A stretch of 64,000 bases of DNA. Origin: Paracoccus lichenicola. Its GTDB lineage: Bacteria > Pseudomonadota > Alphaproteobacteria > Rhodobacterales > Rhodobacteraceae. The translations under genes and the position numbers were made by a program. How positions within the stretch are numbered: position 1 is the first letter of the stretch; each line of letters begins with the position of its first letter. Below are positions 16,895 through 27,242 of this stretch, in pieces. The stretch lies in NCBI RefSeq assembly GCF_009708075.1, contig NZ_WMBT01000001.1:496001-560000 (forward strand). Direction: 5' to 3'. The notes under the pieces were generated by a model that saw only the letters and a program-made list of their open reading frames with translations, did not search any database and was not told where the DNA came from.

Positions 16895-17334
16895 TCGTCC
16901 GCCCCCTGGACGCCGGTGACAAGGACCAGTGGCAGGCGCTTTACGACGGCTATCACCGGTTCTATGACCGGCCGGATCTGCCGCAGGATTTCTTCGACGG
17001 GGTCTTCGACCGGCTGATGGGCGGCGACCCGCAGGATTTCCACGCCCTCGTGGCCGAGGCGGATGGCCGGTTGCTGGGTTTGACGCATTACGTCTTTCAC
17101 CCGCACATGTGGTTTCCCGAAGGGGTCTGCTATCTGCAGGATCTGTTCGCGTCGGCAGATGCGCGGGGCAAGGGCGTCGGACGGGCACTGATCGAAGGGG
17201 TCTATGCGGCGGCGGACGCGGCGGGAGGGCCGCGCGTCTATTGGCTGACGCAGGAGTTCAACTATGCGGGCCGGATGCTGTATGATCGGGTGGGGGTGCG
17301 GACGCCGTTCATCCGATACAACCGGCCGCTTTAG
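16891..17334 (+). CDS. GNAT-family N-acetyltransferase
   Basis: The 147-residue protein shows the GNAT acetyl-CoA loop in LFASADARGKGVGRALIEGV (the R/QxxGxG/A motif) and a C-terminal YDRVG segment. The substrate is unknown. The start overlaps the MoxR gene in ATGA, so the two are translationally coupled. The stop overlaps the convergent gene by 4 bases (TTAG). It could modify a small amine or protein N-terminus; nothing in the sequence decides this. Confidence 0.88.
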   Translation: MIVRPLDAGDKDQWQALYDGYHRFYDRPDLPQDFFDGVFDRLMGGDPQDFHALVAEADGRLLGLTHYVFHPHMWFPEGVCYLQDLFASADARGKGVGRALIEGVYAAADAAGGPRVYWLTQEFNYAGRMLYDRVGVRTPFIRYNRPL

Positions 17335-18002
17335 GACGCGGGACCGGACCCGCTGGCGGGTTCGTCGGCGGCGCGGCCCATGCCCATGCCCATCCCCATG
17401 CCTCCGCCGCCTCCTTCTCCGCCCCCACCACCCCCGCCGCCGCTGCGGGACCGCGCTTCGTCGCGGCCCTTGCCGCCGCCCGGCGCGGGTCGCGTCGGAC
17501 CCTGCGGCGGAATGGCGAGGTTTGCGGGCACGGGGTCCAGATCCAGCGCCTGGCGGATGAAATCGCGCAGGGACCGGACCAATTCGCCGGTATGCACGGG
17601 CCGGCCCTCGACCAGGTCGCGGGCGGCGCGTTCGGCCAGGCGGACATGGGTTTCCGTTCCCAACAGCAGGATGTCGGACAGCGCGGCCTCGACCGCGTCG
17701 CGGATGCGGCGGCGGCGGTCCGACCCCTCGGACGGCTCTGCGCCCTCGGCGGCGCGCTGGCGCAGGTCGCGCAGGTGGGTGGGATCGACCGCCAGGTCGC
17801 CCGTGAAGGATCCGCCCAGAACCTTGTAGGCGGCGATCAGCACGCGCAGGCGTTCGTTGATCTGGCGGTTCATGCGTTCACGCCGCTGCTGGACGGTGAA
17901 CATCACCAGCACCCGGATGCCGATGCCGATCAGCGCGAACAGCGCGATCCCGATCACCGTGGACAGGATGCTGTTCCAGTTGCTGAAGTCGATCATGCGC
18001 AT
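17331..18002 (-). CDS. single-pass membrane protein with glycine/methionine-rich tail, unknown function
   Basis: The 223-residue protein has one transmembrane helix near residues 11-32 (ILSTVIGIALFALIGIGI). A charged, helical cytoplasmic part follows (RLRVLIAAYKVLGGSF, RDAVEAALSDILLLGTETHV). The C-terminal 55 residues are low complexity: glycine runs and a GMGMGMGMG stretch. I know no family for it. The start at 18002 is preceded by AAGGA. It is convergent with the GNAT gene and their stops overlap in TTAG. Confidence 0.7.
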   Translation of the reverse strand: MRMIDFSNWNSILSTVIGIALFALIGIGIRVLVMFTVQQRRERMNRQINERLRVLIAAYKVLGGSFTGDLAVDPTHLRDLRQRAAEGAEPSEGSDRRRRIRDAVEAALSDILLLGTETHVRLAERAARDLVEGRPVHTGELVRSLRDFIRQALDLDPVPANLAIPPQGPTRPAPGGGKGRDEARSRSGGGGGGGGEGGGGGMGMGMGMGRAADEPASGSGPAS

Positions 18003-18124
18003 GAGGGATCCTTCCTGTCGGCTGGCCGCATGTTCGGGGCATGAAGCGGTGGGAACAAGCCCGATTTCGGAATTGAAAACGCGGTCTTGTCGTGACCTTC
18101 TGCGCAGGATCAAAGGAGGACGAC

Positions 18125-19405
18125 ATGACCCAGGGCTTTGACACGACGGCGATCCACGCGGGCGCCGAACCCGATCCCGCAACCGGCGCGCGGCAGGTGC
18201 CGATCTATCAGACCACGTCCTATGTGTTCCGGGACGCCGACCACGCCGCTCGCCTGTTCGGGCTGCAAGAGGTCGGATACATCTATTCCCGGCTGACCAA
18301 CCCGACCGTGGGCGCGTTGCAGAACCGCGTCGCCGCGCTGGAGGGTGGCGCGGGCGCGGTCTGCTGTTCGTCGGGCCACGCGGCGCAGATCATGGCGCTG
18401 TTCCCGCTGATGGCGCCGGGGCGCAACATCGTCGCTTCGACCCGGCTATACGGCGGCACGGTCACGCAGTTCAGCCACACCATCAGGCGGTTCGGCTGGT
18501 CCGCGAAGTTCGTGGATTTCGACGACCTCGACGCCCTGGCTGCGGCCATCGACGGCGACACCCGCGCGGTGTTCTGCGAATCGATCAGCAATCCCGGCGG
18601 CTATGTCACCGACATCCCGGCGGTGGCCGAGGTCGCCAAGGCGGCGGGCATTCCCCTGATCGTGGACAACACGCTGGCCACCCCCTACCTGTGCCGCCCG
18701 ATCGAGATGGGCGCGACCCTGGTCATCCACAGCCTGACCAAATACATGACCGGCAACGGCACGGTGACGGGCGGCGCGGTCGTGGACAGCGGCGCGTTCG
18801 ACTGGTCGGCCTCGGGCAAGTTCCCCAGCCTGTCCGACCCGGAACCCGCCTATCACGGGCTGCGGTTTCACGAGACCTTCGGCCCGGCGGCCTTCACCTT
18901 CCATTCCATCGCCATCGGCCTGCGCGACCTGGGCATGACCATGAACCCGCAGGGCGCGCATTACACGCTGATGGGGATCGAGACGCTGGGCCTGCGCATG
19001 GCGCGCCATGTCGAGAACGCCCAAAAGGTTGCGGAATGGCTGGAAAGCGACCCGCGCGTGACGGCCGTCACCTATGCGGGACTGGCGTCCTCTCCCTGGA
19101 ACGCGACGGCGCGGCGGCTGTATCCCAAGGGCGCGGGGGCGTTGTTCACATTCGCGGTCAAGGGCGGCTATGATGCGGCGGTCAAGGTGGTGGGCGCGCT
19201 GAAGCTGTTCAGCCATGTGGCGAACCTGGGCGATGCGCGGTCGCTGGTGATCCATTCGGCATCCACCACCCACCGGCAACTGACCGCCGATCAGCAGCGC
19301 GCCGCGGGCGCCGCCCCCGACCTGCTGCGCCTGTCCATCGGGATCGAGGACCCGGCCGACCTGATCGCGGATCTGGACCAGGCCCTGGCGGCGGCGGTCG
19401 CCTGA
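18125..19405 (+). CDS. O-acetylhomoserine sulfhydrylase (PLP-dependent Cys/Met metabolism enzyme)
   Basis: The 426-residue fold-type I PLP enzyme is of the Cys/Met metabolism family. The cofactor lysine is Lys206 in HSLTKYMTGNGT. Other marks are YSRLTNPTVGALQNRVAALE, the phosphate-binding CSSGHAA and the long insertion near 215-245 typical of O-acetylhomoserine aminocarboxypropyltransferase (MetY). It would make homocysteine directly from sulfide in the methionine pathway. A methionine gamma-lyase role is a weaker alternative. Start at 18125 with AAAGGAGGA upstream. A hairpin shared with the convergent SIMPL gene follows. Confidence 0.88.
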   Translation: MTQGFDTTAIHAGAEPDPATGARQVPIYQTTSYVFRDADHAARLFGLQEVGYIYSRLTNPTVGALQNRVAALEGGAGAVCCSSGHAAQIMALFPLMAPGRNIVASTRLYGGTVTQFSHTIRRFGWSAKFVDFDDLDALAAAIDGDTRAVFCESISNPGGYVTDIPAVAEVAKAAGIPLIVDNTLATPYLCRPIEMGATLVIHSLTKYMTGNGTVTGGAVVDSGAFDWSASGKFPSLSDPEPAYHGLRFHETFGPAAFTFHSIAIGLRDLGMTMNPQGAHYTLMGIETLGLRMARHVENAQKVAEWLESDPRVTAVTYAGLASSPWNATARRLYPKGAGALFTFAVKGGYDAAVKVVGALKLFSHVANLGDARSLVIHSASTTHRQLTADQQRAAGAAPDLLRLSIGIEDPADLIADLDQALAAAVA

Positions 19406-19406
19406 G

Positions 19407-19433
19407 GAAAAGGGGGCGCAAGGCCCCCTTTCC
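19407..19433. terminator. bidirectional terminator hairpin
   Basis: AAAGGGGGC pairs with GGCCCCCTTT around a short GCAA loop, with A-rich and T-rich flanks on either side. It sits between the convergent sulfhydrylase and SIMPL genes. Confidence 0.75.
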
Positions 19434-19435
19434 GG

Positions 19436-20479
19436 TCAGTTCGCAGGCGGCGGAGGCGGAGCCGCCGGGGCCTCGCCCATCGGCGCCATAGGCTCGCCCG
19501 GTTCGGGGGCGCCGCCGTCGGTGCCCATCGGCGGGGGCATGTCGCCCGGCGCAGGGGCGGCGGGGCCACCTTCGGGGGCGGGGGCATCGCCCGGCACCGG
19601 GGGGTGTCCTTCGGGCAGGCGTCCGGCCCCGCCCGGCATCGGCGGATGATCGCCGTGCATAGGACCGTGCCCGCCCTTCATGTGGCCATGCTTGCCTTGC
19701 ATGTGGCCGTGGCCGCCGGGCATCGGTCCGCAATCCTGTCCCGTCAGGGCAAACTGCATTTCGACCATGGCGGTCATCGCCAGTTCCCCTGCCGCGATCG
19801 GCACCTTGGCGGCGTCCGCCGCGGCACGCGCCTCCATCATCATCGGACGCGGGCCTTCCATCGCGGGCGTGTCGCGCAACACCAGCACCGGACCCAGCGT
19901 CAGGCCCGCCGCCTCGGCCAGAACCTCGGCCTTGTGGCGGGCGTCCGTGACGGCGGCGCGGCGCGCCTCGTCCTCGGTGGCGGCGCTGTCGTCGCGGATG
20001 AAGCCGATGCCGTTGATCTCGTTCGCGCCCGCCGCGACGATGGCGTCCAGAACCTCGCCCAGGCGGGCCACGTCGCGGACGCGCACCGCGACCATGTTGG
20101 TGGCCTGATAGCCCGTGACGGTGGGCGCGCGGCCTTCGGCGTAATCCATCAGCGGATTGAGGTTCAGCCCCGAGGTCTGGACATCCGCCCCCTCGATCCC
20201 CGCACCCGTCAAGGCTGCGATGACGGCGGTCTGCTGCGTCGAATTCTGGCGCATCGCCTCGGCCGCGCTGGCGGCCTGCGTGGTCACGCCCAGCTGGATC
20301 GTCGCCATGTCGGGGGCCACGCGCGTCTCGCCCTGGCCCGTCACGGTCAGGCGCGACAGGCCGGGGTGGCACATGGGATGGCCGCCCTTGCCGGGGGCCG
20401 CCATTGCGGGCGCGGCAAGCACCAGGGCCGCCGATGCCGCCAGCGCGGCCCGTGCCAGATTGCGCGAAACCTGTGTCAT
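19436..20479 (-). CDS. SIMPL (DUF541) periplasmic protein with histidine- and proline-rich tail
   Basis: The 347-residue protein has a signal peptide (residues 1-27, ending APAMA). A SIMPL/DUF541 domain follows at about residues 40-245: LTVTGQGETRVAPDMATIQLG, then LNPLMDYAEG and NEINGIGFIRDD. The C-terminal 95 residues are unusual: repeated GGHGHMQGKHGHMKGGH-like units, then proline/glycine-rich sequence ending in PPPPPAN. SIMPL proteins are periplasmic or outer-membrane associated with uncertain roles in stress. The His-rich repeats suggest metal binding (inference). It is transcribed alone. Confidence 0.88.
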   Translation of the reverse strand: MTQVSRNLARAALAASAALVLAAPAMAAPGKGGHPMCHPGLSRLTVTGQGETRVAPDMATIQLGVTTQAASAAEAMRQNSTQQTAVIAALTGAGIEGADVQTSGLNLNPLMDYAEGRAPTVTGYQATNMVAVRVRDVARLGEVLDAIVAAGANEINGIGFIRDDSAATEDEARRAAVTDARHKAEVLAEAAGLTLGPVLVLRDTPAMEGPRPMMMEARAAADAAKVPIAAGELAMTAMVEMQFALTGQDCGPMPGGHGHMQGKHGHMKGGHGPMHGDHPPMPGGAGRLPEGHPPVPGDAPAPEGGPAAPAPGDMPPPMGTDGGAPEPGEPMAPMGEAPAAPPPPPAN

Positions 20480-20668
20480 GGTTCTGTCCTCTCTGCGGAA
20501 AATTCCGTTCCCCAGCTAACACCGGGGCAGGCCGGGCGGTTCAAGGCAAATCCGTTCACGGCTGCGCCAGATTCGCTTTCCCCATCCGGCAATTTCCGGT
20601 AGATCTGGCACAACCCACCAAGTCGCGGACCCGTAAAACACGCGATCGTAATCGAGCAGTGATCCACC

Positions 20669-23584
20669 ATGAACAGACATATCGCGCCGCCCGAATTCGC
20701 CATGAGCTTCACGTCCGAGGCGGTCCTGCTTGAACATCGCGACGGATTCGGCTGGCGGCCCCTGGGCCAGGCTCCCTTCGCGGGGCGCGAGATGACGGCC
20801 AGGCTTGCCGCGCTGCGCGATCAGGCCGGCGTGGTGCCGGGGGACCTGGACACGGTCCTGGTCATTCCCGACGACCAGATCCTGTACACCACGCTGACGG
20901 TTCCGGTCGGGTCCGACACGCCCAAGGCCATCGCCCGCGCGCTGGAGGCCATGACCCCTTACACGGCCGACGAACTGGCCTTCGACTGGTGCCCGTCGGA
21001 CAACGGCGACATCGAGACGCTGCGCATCGCCGCCGTCGCCCGCCGCACCCTGGAGGAGGCCGAGGATTTTGCCCGTGCCCAGGGCTTCCGCCCCTCGGGC
21101 TTCGTCGCCCGCCCCGATGACGCCCGCTTCGACGGCCAGCCCGATTTCGGACCCAGCCGGCTGGCGGGCGACCGCTTTGTCCGCACGCCCTTCAGCGAAC
21201 CCGACCTGACGCAGGCCCGGGTGACGGACCCAGCGGTGGCCGATCCCGCCGCCGCGGCACCGCAGGTGGCCGCAAGCGCCGCCTTGACCGTTTCCCGCAT
21301 CGTGCCCCATGTGGTGCCGCCCCGGGCCGAGGCGCCGCCCGTCCCCGCGGAAGCCGCAGAAAAGGCGATGCCCGCAGCCGCGGCCGAGGTGATCCGGCAT
21401 GGCGAAGGCAAGGCCCCGGCCGCGCCCCGTGTCCTGCCGCCGCGCGCGCAGGCCGTGCATGACCGTGCCCGCCAGGCCCGCGCGATCCGTGCCGCCGGAC
21501 CCGAGGAGGCCGGGACGCCTGCCCCGTCCCTGCTGGCCCGCCTGCGGCGACTGGATCCGGGCCGGTTGCCCGTGATGATGGGCCTCTTGGTCCTGGGCCT
21601 TGTGGCGGTGCTGGCCTTCTTCGGCACCGAACCCTCGGGCGAGGCCCCGGCGCCCGAGATCGCGGCGACCGCGCCGGTCCCGCAGCCGGTGGACGCCGCC
21701 CCGGTCCCCGCCCCCGCCGAAACCGCCGCTGCGACGCCCGAACCCGCGCCCGTGGAAACCGCCATGGTCCCGCCCGCAAGCGAGCCGGTGGCCCAAGCGG
21801 CGACCCCGCCGGTCGAACCGGCCCTGGCCGGCCCGACGCCTGCGGCCACGCAGCCGGAAACCGCCGCGGCGGACGCGACCCCGCCCGTCCCTGCCCCTGC
21901 ACAGGTCCAGCGCGATGCGCCGACAACCAGCCCCGTGACGGCGGCGCTGCCCGCGCCCGCGCAGCCGCAACAGCAGGTTCCTGCCGCGCAGGCCGGTGAC
22001 GCGCTGACCCAGGCCCTGGCCGAGGCGATGAACAGCCCGGCACCGGCAACCCCGAAAACCCCGATCAGCGCCGCGACCCTGGCAGCCGAACTGGCCGAGG
22101 CGCCGCGCCCGAGGGCGAGTGCCCCTGCCGCTGCCCCCGCCAGCCCCGCGCCTGCGGCCAAGGCCGCGGCTGCCCCCGCAGCCACGCCGCGCGCGGCCGC
22201 TCCGGCGCGCCGGCAACTGGCCAGTTCGGCCCGTCCGCCGCGCGTGGCGCCCGTGCGCGCCTCGGCCCCGGCGCGGACGGATGCCCGCCCGGCGGTGCCC
22301 GCCAATCCCCGGCCCTATACGGAACGCGCGCAGCCCGAACCCTCGCGGCTGACGACGGCCCGCCCGCCCCGGCCCGCTGTGGTCGCCCCGGCCCGCGCCC
22401 CGGCTGCCGCGCCCGTGGCCGCGCCCGCTCGCGCCTCGCAACCCGCGACCGGGTCGGCCCGCCCGCCCGCCCGCCCCGAACGGCAAGGCAGCATCGAGCA
22501 AGGCAGCGGGTCCGAGGACGGCCAGCCAACCCGCCTGACCCGGGCCGAGGAACAGGCCCTGAGGGATCTGCTGCGCGACCTGCGCACGGCGCAGGCGGGC
22601 GCATCCCGGCTGTCGCAGGCCGAACGCGCGGCGGTCATCCGCCTGGCCGATGCCCGCCCGGCGCGCAAGCCGGTGGCGGTCGGCGCGCCCTCGCAACGCG
22701 CGGTGCGGGACGCGGTCGCCGCCGCGGTGGCGGACGCGGATCGCCCCGAGGGCCGGGCCGCGTCCCGGCCTTCGGCGTCAACGGCGGGACTGGACCAGTC
22801 GGCGCGCCCCGCCGCACGGCCCGGCGGATCGCGAACGGCGACCCGCAGCGATCCCGGTCCCGGCAAGGCCAGCCTGTCCGGTGCCGCCATCGACCAGGCC
22901 GTCGCCGCCGCCGTATCCGAAAGCTCCTCCCTGCCCGGCGCCGTCGCTTTGACGGCGCTTCGTTCATCTGCCCTTCCGCCGCGCCGCGCGGGCGGGGCCG
23001 CCGCTGCCGCCGCGGCGACCGTCACCGCCGCCGCGGCCCCCCTGGCCCCCACCCCCGACGACCTGCGCGCCGCAGCCCAGGCCCAGTCCGAGGACGCGGC
23101 GCTGGCCGAACAGCGCCGCGAGGATGCCGAACTGCAGGCCCAGGCCGAGGCCCGCGCCCGCGCCCGCGCCGCCCAGGACGCCCAGGCCGAGGCGCAGGCC
23201 CGCGCCGCCGCCGAAGCCCGCGCCCGCGCCCAGGCCGAGGCCGAGGCCCGCGCCGCCGCCGCCCGCCAGCAACGCTATGCCCCCCCCGAGGCCGAGGAGG
23301 AACCCGAGGTCGCAACTGCTATCCCCGACGGCCGCACGCCGACCACCGCGGGCATCGCCGCCACCGTCGAGGATGGCATCCAGATCAACCGCACGCAGAT
23401 CATCGGCACCATCGGCGCGGGCAAGGCCAGCCGCGCCCTTGTGCGCCTGTCGAACGGCCGCGTGCTGACGCTGCGGCTTGGCGACAAGATCAACGGCGGC
23501 ACCATCACCGACATCGGCGACAGCCGCATCACCTTCGTCAAGGGCGGACAGGCGCAGGCGCTGTCGGTGCTGGGCGGGCGCTAG
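20669..23584 (+). CDS. large bitopic membrane protein: GspL/PilM-like cytoplasmic domain, Ala/Pro-rich periplasmic stalk, PilP/GspC-like C-terminal domain
   Basis: The 971-residue protein has four parts. Residues 10 to about 150 (LEHRDGFGWRPLG, DTVLVIPDDQILY, ALEAMTPYTADELAFDW) resemble the actin-like cytoplasmic domain of secretion protein GspL. One transmembrane helix lies near 300-320. A very long Ala/Pro-rich stalk follows, with a KID-like Ala/Glu/Arg coiled coil near 805-870. The C-terminal 80 residues (INRTQIIGTIG, RALVRLSNGRVLTLRLGDKI) resemble the HR domain of GspC or PilP. No other type II secretion or pilus gene is in the window. Start uncertain: ATG 20669 or 20702, neither with a good ribosome site. 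The stop overlaps the convergent gene in CTAG. Confidence 0.8.
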   Translation: MNRHIAPPEFAMSFTSEAVLLEHRDGFGWRPLGQAPFAGREMTARLAALRDQAGVVPGDLDTVLVIPDDQILYTTLTVPVGSDTPKAIARALEAMTPYTADELAFDWCPSDNGDIETLRIAAVARRTLEEAEDFARAQGFRPSGFVARPDDARFDGQPDFGPSRLAGDRFVRTPFSEPDLTQARVTDPAVADPAAAAPQVAASAALTVSRIVPHVVPPRAEAPPVPAEAAEKAMPAAAAEVIRHGEGKAPAAPRVLPPRAQAVHDRARQARAIRAAGPEEAGTPAPSLLARLRRLDPGRLPVMMGLLVLGLVAVLAFFGTEPSGEAPAPEIAATAPVPQPVDAAPVPAPAETAAATPEPAPVETAMVPPASEPVAQAATPPVEPALAGPTPAATQPETAAADATPPVPAPAQVQRDAPTTSPVTAALPAPAQPQQQVPAAQAGDALTQALAEAMNSPAPATPKTPISAATLAAELAEAPRPRASAPAAAPASPAPAAKAAAAPAATPRAAAPARRQLASSARPPRVAPVRASAPARTDARPAVPANPRPYTERAQPEPSRLTTARPPRPAVVAPARAPAAAPVAAPARASQPATGSARPPARPERQGSIEQGSGSEDGQPTRLTRAEEQALRDLLRDLRTAQAGASRLSQAERAAVIRLADARPARKPVAVGAPSQRAVRDAVAAAVADADRPEGRAASRPSASTAGLDQSARPAARPGGSRTATRSDPGPGKASLSGAAIDQAVAAAVSESSSLPGAVALTALRSSALPPRRAGGAAAAAAATVTAAAAPLAPTPDDLRAAAQAQSEDAALAEQRREDAELQAQAEARARARAAQDAQAEAQARAAAEARARAQAEAEARAAAARQQRYAPPEAEEEPEVATAIPDGRTPTTAGIAATVEDGIQINRTQIIGTIGAGKASRALVRLSNGRVLTLRLGDKINGGTITDIGDSRITFVKGGQAQALSVLGGR

Positions 23585-24588
23585 CCGTCCAGCCGGGTGA
23601 TCGTCCAGCCGTCCCGTTCCAGCAGGCGCAGCACGCCGCCCTCGCCCGGCAGGTGCAGCGCGCCGAAGCCCGCCACGATGCCCTTGCCTTGGGCTGCGGC
23701 CTCCCGCGCGCTTCGGGTCAGCGGGCCGATCCAGGCCCGATTGCGCTTGTCCATCAGCTGGTCCTGCGCAAGCCGCATCTGCGCATCGACCTGATCGCGC
23801 GTCAGCCCGGACGTGCGATAGGCATCGAAGCGCCCGAATTCCCAGATCGCCCAGACATCGCCCGCGAAATAGGCGTCCGTCAGCGTCACAGCGTAATCGT
23901 CGGCATAGGCGGCGGCGGGCAAGGCGGTGCGGATCATCTCGATTTCCTGGTCGGGCGTCAGGTCGCGGAACAGGGTGAAGACCGTGTCCCATGGCTCCAG
24001 CGCGCGGACGGGCACGTCCAGGGCCTCGGCCCGCTCGACCAGGCGGTGATCCAGCCCCCGGGCGCCGGTATCCGCCACCTGCTTCATCATGCAGGGGCTG
24101 ATCCCCAGCATCATCGCCACATACCAGGGCCGCAGCTTCGAGGTGACGACGGCGGGCGTGCCGCGTTCCGCCATGGCCATAGACAGCAGTTGCCAATCCT
24201 TGTCGCTCAGCCGTTCGGGCAGCGTCGGCCCCGTCGGATCGACCATCAGCGTGGGATCGTCCGCCAGCGCCTCGGTCAGCTTGCGCTCCTCGGCCGGGCC
24301 TGCCTCGACAAGGACAACGGCGGCATCGGCAAGGGCCGGCTCCAGCCGGACCAGCATGGGATCGTGGCGCGGATCGCCGAAATGATAGGTGCCCACCAGG
24401 GTGATCGACTGATCGCCCTTGCCGGCCCGCCACAGCAGTCCCCGGTGATAGGGAACGTCCGCCACCGCCGCGTCGATCTCGGCCCGCTGGTCGGGGGGCA
24501 TGGTCTGGAACAGGTTGGTGCCCACGCATTCGGACGCAGGGGCCGCCCCGGCCCACAGCGTCAGGATTGCCGTCAGAACGATACGCAT
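23581..24588 (-). CDS. TraB/GumN (TIKI-type) family exported protein
   Basis: The 335-residue protein has a signal peptide (ILTLWAGAAPASE). The TraB/PrgY/GumN family marks are LVGTYHFGDPRHDPML, AAVVLVEAGPAEERKL and the C-terminal GFGALHLPGEGGVL. These carry the conserved His and Glu residues thought to bind metal in the putative peptidase fold. It probably works in the periplasm; targets are unknown. The start at 24588 has AAGGA upstream. The stop is convergent with the 971-residue protein gene and shares CTAG with it. Confidence 0.88.
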   Translation of the reverse strand: MRIVLTAILTLWAGAAPASECVGTNLFQTMPPDQRAEIDAAVADVPYHRGLLWRAGKGDQSITLVGTYHFGDPRHDPMLVRLEPALADAAVVLVEAGPAEERKLTEALADDPTLMVDPTGPTLPERLSDKDWQLLSMAMAERGTPAVVTSKLRPWYVAMMLGISPCMMKQVADTGARGLDHRLVERAEALDVPVRALEPWDTVFTLFRDLTPDQEIEMIRTALPAAAYADDYAVTLTDAYFAGDVWAIWEFGRFDAYRTSGLTRDQVDAQMRLAQDQLMDKRNRAWIGPLTRSAREAAAQGKGIVAGFGALHLPGEGGVLRLLERDGWTITRLDG

Positions 24589-24679
24589 CCGATCCTTCCT
24601 GTCGTTGCCCACCGCAAGGCTGGCACAGCCCCGCCCCCTTGGCCAGCCGGGCCGGAACACATTTGGCGGCAACCTGCCG

Positions 24680-24708
24680 TTGACAGGTCCGATCCATTGG
24701 CCTAGATC
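24680..24708 (+). promoter_or_regulatory. sigma-70-type promoter of groESL
   Basis: A perfect TTGACA (24680-24685), a 17-base spacer and TAGATC (24703-24708) are followed at once by the CIRCE operator. This is the expected arrangement for a housekeeping promoter repressed by HrcA. Confidence 0.75.
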
Positions 24709-24715
24709 ATCGCTA

Positions 24716-24742
24716 TTGGCACTCGACACTGATGAGTGCCAA
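24716..24742. promoter_or_regulatory. CIRCE operator (HrcA binding site) of groESL
   Basis: TTGGCACTC, nine bases, then GAGTGCCAA. This is the classical CIRCE inverted repeat with the second base pair G-C in place of A-T. It overlaps the likely transcription start and lies 40 bases before groES, so repression by HrcA and induction on heat shock are expected. Confidence 0.95.
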
Positions 24743-24781
24743 CAACGCAACACTGCAACCTGAAACACGGAGTGTTCCCCT

Positions 24782-25069
24782 ATGGCATTCAAACCGCTGC
24801 ATGACCGCGTTCTGGTCCGTCGCGTCCAGTCGGACGAAAAGACCAAGGGCGGGCTGATCATCCCCGACAGCGCCAAGGAAAAGCCCGCCGAGGGCGAGAT
24901 CATCTCGACCGGCGAAGGCGCGCGCAAGGACTCGGGCGAACTGATCGCGCCGTCGGTCCAGACGGGCGACCGCGTGCTGTTCGGCAAGTGGTCGGGCACC
25001 GAAGTCACGATCGACGGCGAAGAGCTGCTGATCATGAAGGAAAGCGACATCCTGGGCGTCATCGCCTGA
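24782..25069 (+). CDS. groES: co-chaperonin GroES
   Basis: The 95-residue protein opens [13 protein letters not shown] and contains the mobile loop region [19 protein letters not shown]-type [16 protein letters not shown] and the C-terminal [13 protein letters not shown]. It caps the GroEL ring in the cytoplasm. GGAG precedes the start. It is the first gene of the groES-groEL operon, 35 bases before groEL, under the CIRCE promoter. Confidence 0.98.
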   Translation: MAFKPLHDRVLVRRVQSDEKTKGGLIIPDSAKEKPAEGEIISTGEGARKDSGELIAPSVQTGDRVLFGKWSGTEVTIDGEELLIMKESDILGVIA

Positions 25070-25089
25070 TCCGCGTCCTTCACCCCTAA

Positions 25090-26742
<1,653 letters not shown>

Positions 26743-26766
26743 TCATCCCTGCCTTGCGGCAGACGG

Positions 26767-26793
26767 AAAGGGCGCCTTCGGGCGCCCTTTTTG
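26767..26793 (+). terminator. rho-independent terminator of groESL
   Basis: AAAGGGCGCC, loop TTCG and GGCGCCCTTTTT: a 10-bp stem with a stable tetraloop and a T tract. Confidence 0.93.
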
Positions 26794-26882
26794 CTTGGCC
26801 GGTCGCAATCATGCAGGGACGCTAACCTTGCCTTGAGGATTTCGCTGTAGGGGATGGGCAGCACGGTCCACGGGGTAATCAC

Positions 26883-27158
26883 ATGATCCGCGTCATTGCA
26901 GTCCTGATCCTGGCTGTCTTGGGAATGGCCGACCCTGCGCGGGCCTGCACGACCCAGGCCAGCAGCACCTTCTGCACTGACGGTTGGGTCGCGCAACCGA
27001 TGGGCGGAGGCGACAGGCGAAGTCGGGCTGAGGAACAGGCAGGCGCCTGGCCGGGCGACGACAGCGGAACGGACCCGTCGTTCGGCGCTGACGGTGTTTA
27101 CGTCGAAGGGGCCGTCGCCGTGGACGGCCCGATACCCGATGAGGGTGACCAGTTGTGA
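26883..27158 (+). CDS. possible small secreted protein, unknown
   Basis: The 91-residue frame begins with a credible signal peptide (MIRVIAVLILAVLGMADPARA). The mature part has two cysteines (CTTQASSTFC) and is acidic, with many Gly/Asp residues and an end at PDEGDQL. No family is recognised. The ribosome site is weak (GGGG about 9 bases upstream). It fills a gap between groEL and the DUF1622 gene and no opposing frame is convincing. It could be spurious. Confidence 0.45.
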   Translation: MIRVIAVLILAVLGMADPARACTTQASSTFCTDGWVAQPMGGGDRRSRAEEQAGAWPGDDSGTDPSFGADGVYVEGAVAVDGPIPDEGDQL

Positions 27159-27242
27159 CCGCAGCCAAGGGCCGCAGGTTTCGGCCCGGCTGACACCCTT
27201 GCCGCACAGCGCCCTGAACCGGACCTCAAAGGCCCTTTTCGT

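Noticed and set aside
20516..22696. A 726-residue minus-strand frame
   Set aside because: It mirrors the Ala/Pro-rich stalk of the plus-strand 971-residue protein, gives Gly/Arg/Ala low complexity, and has no start signal or recognisable motif.
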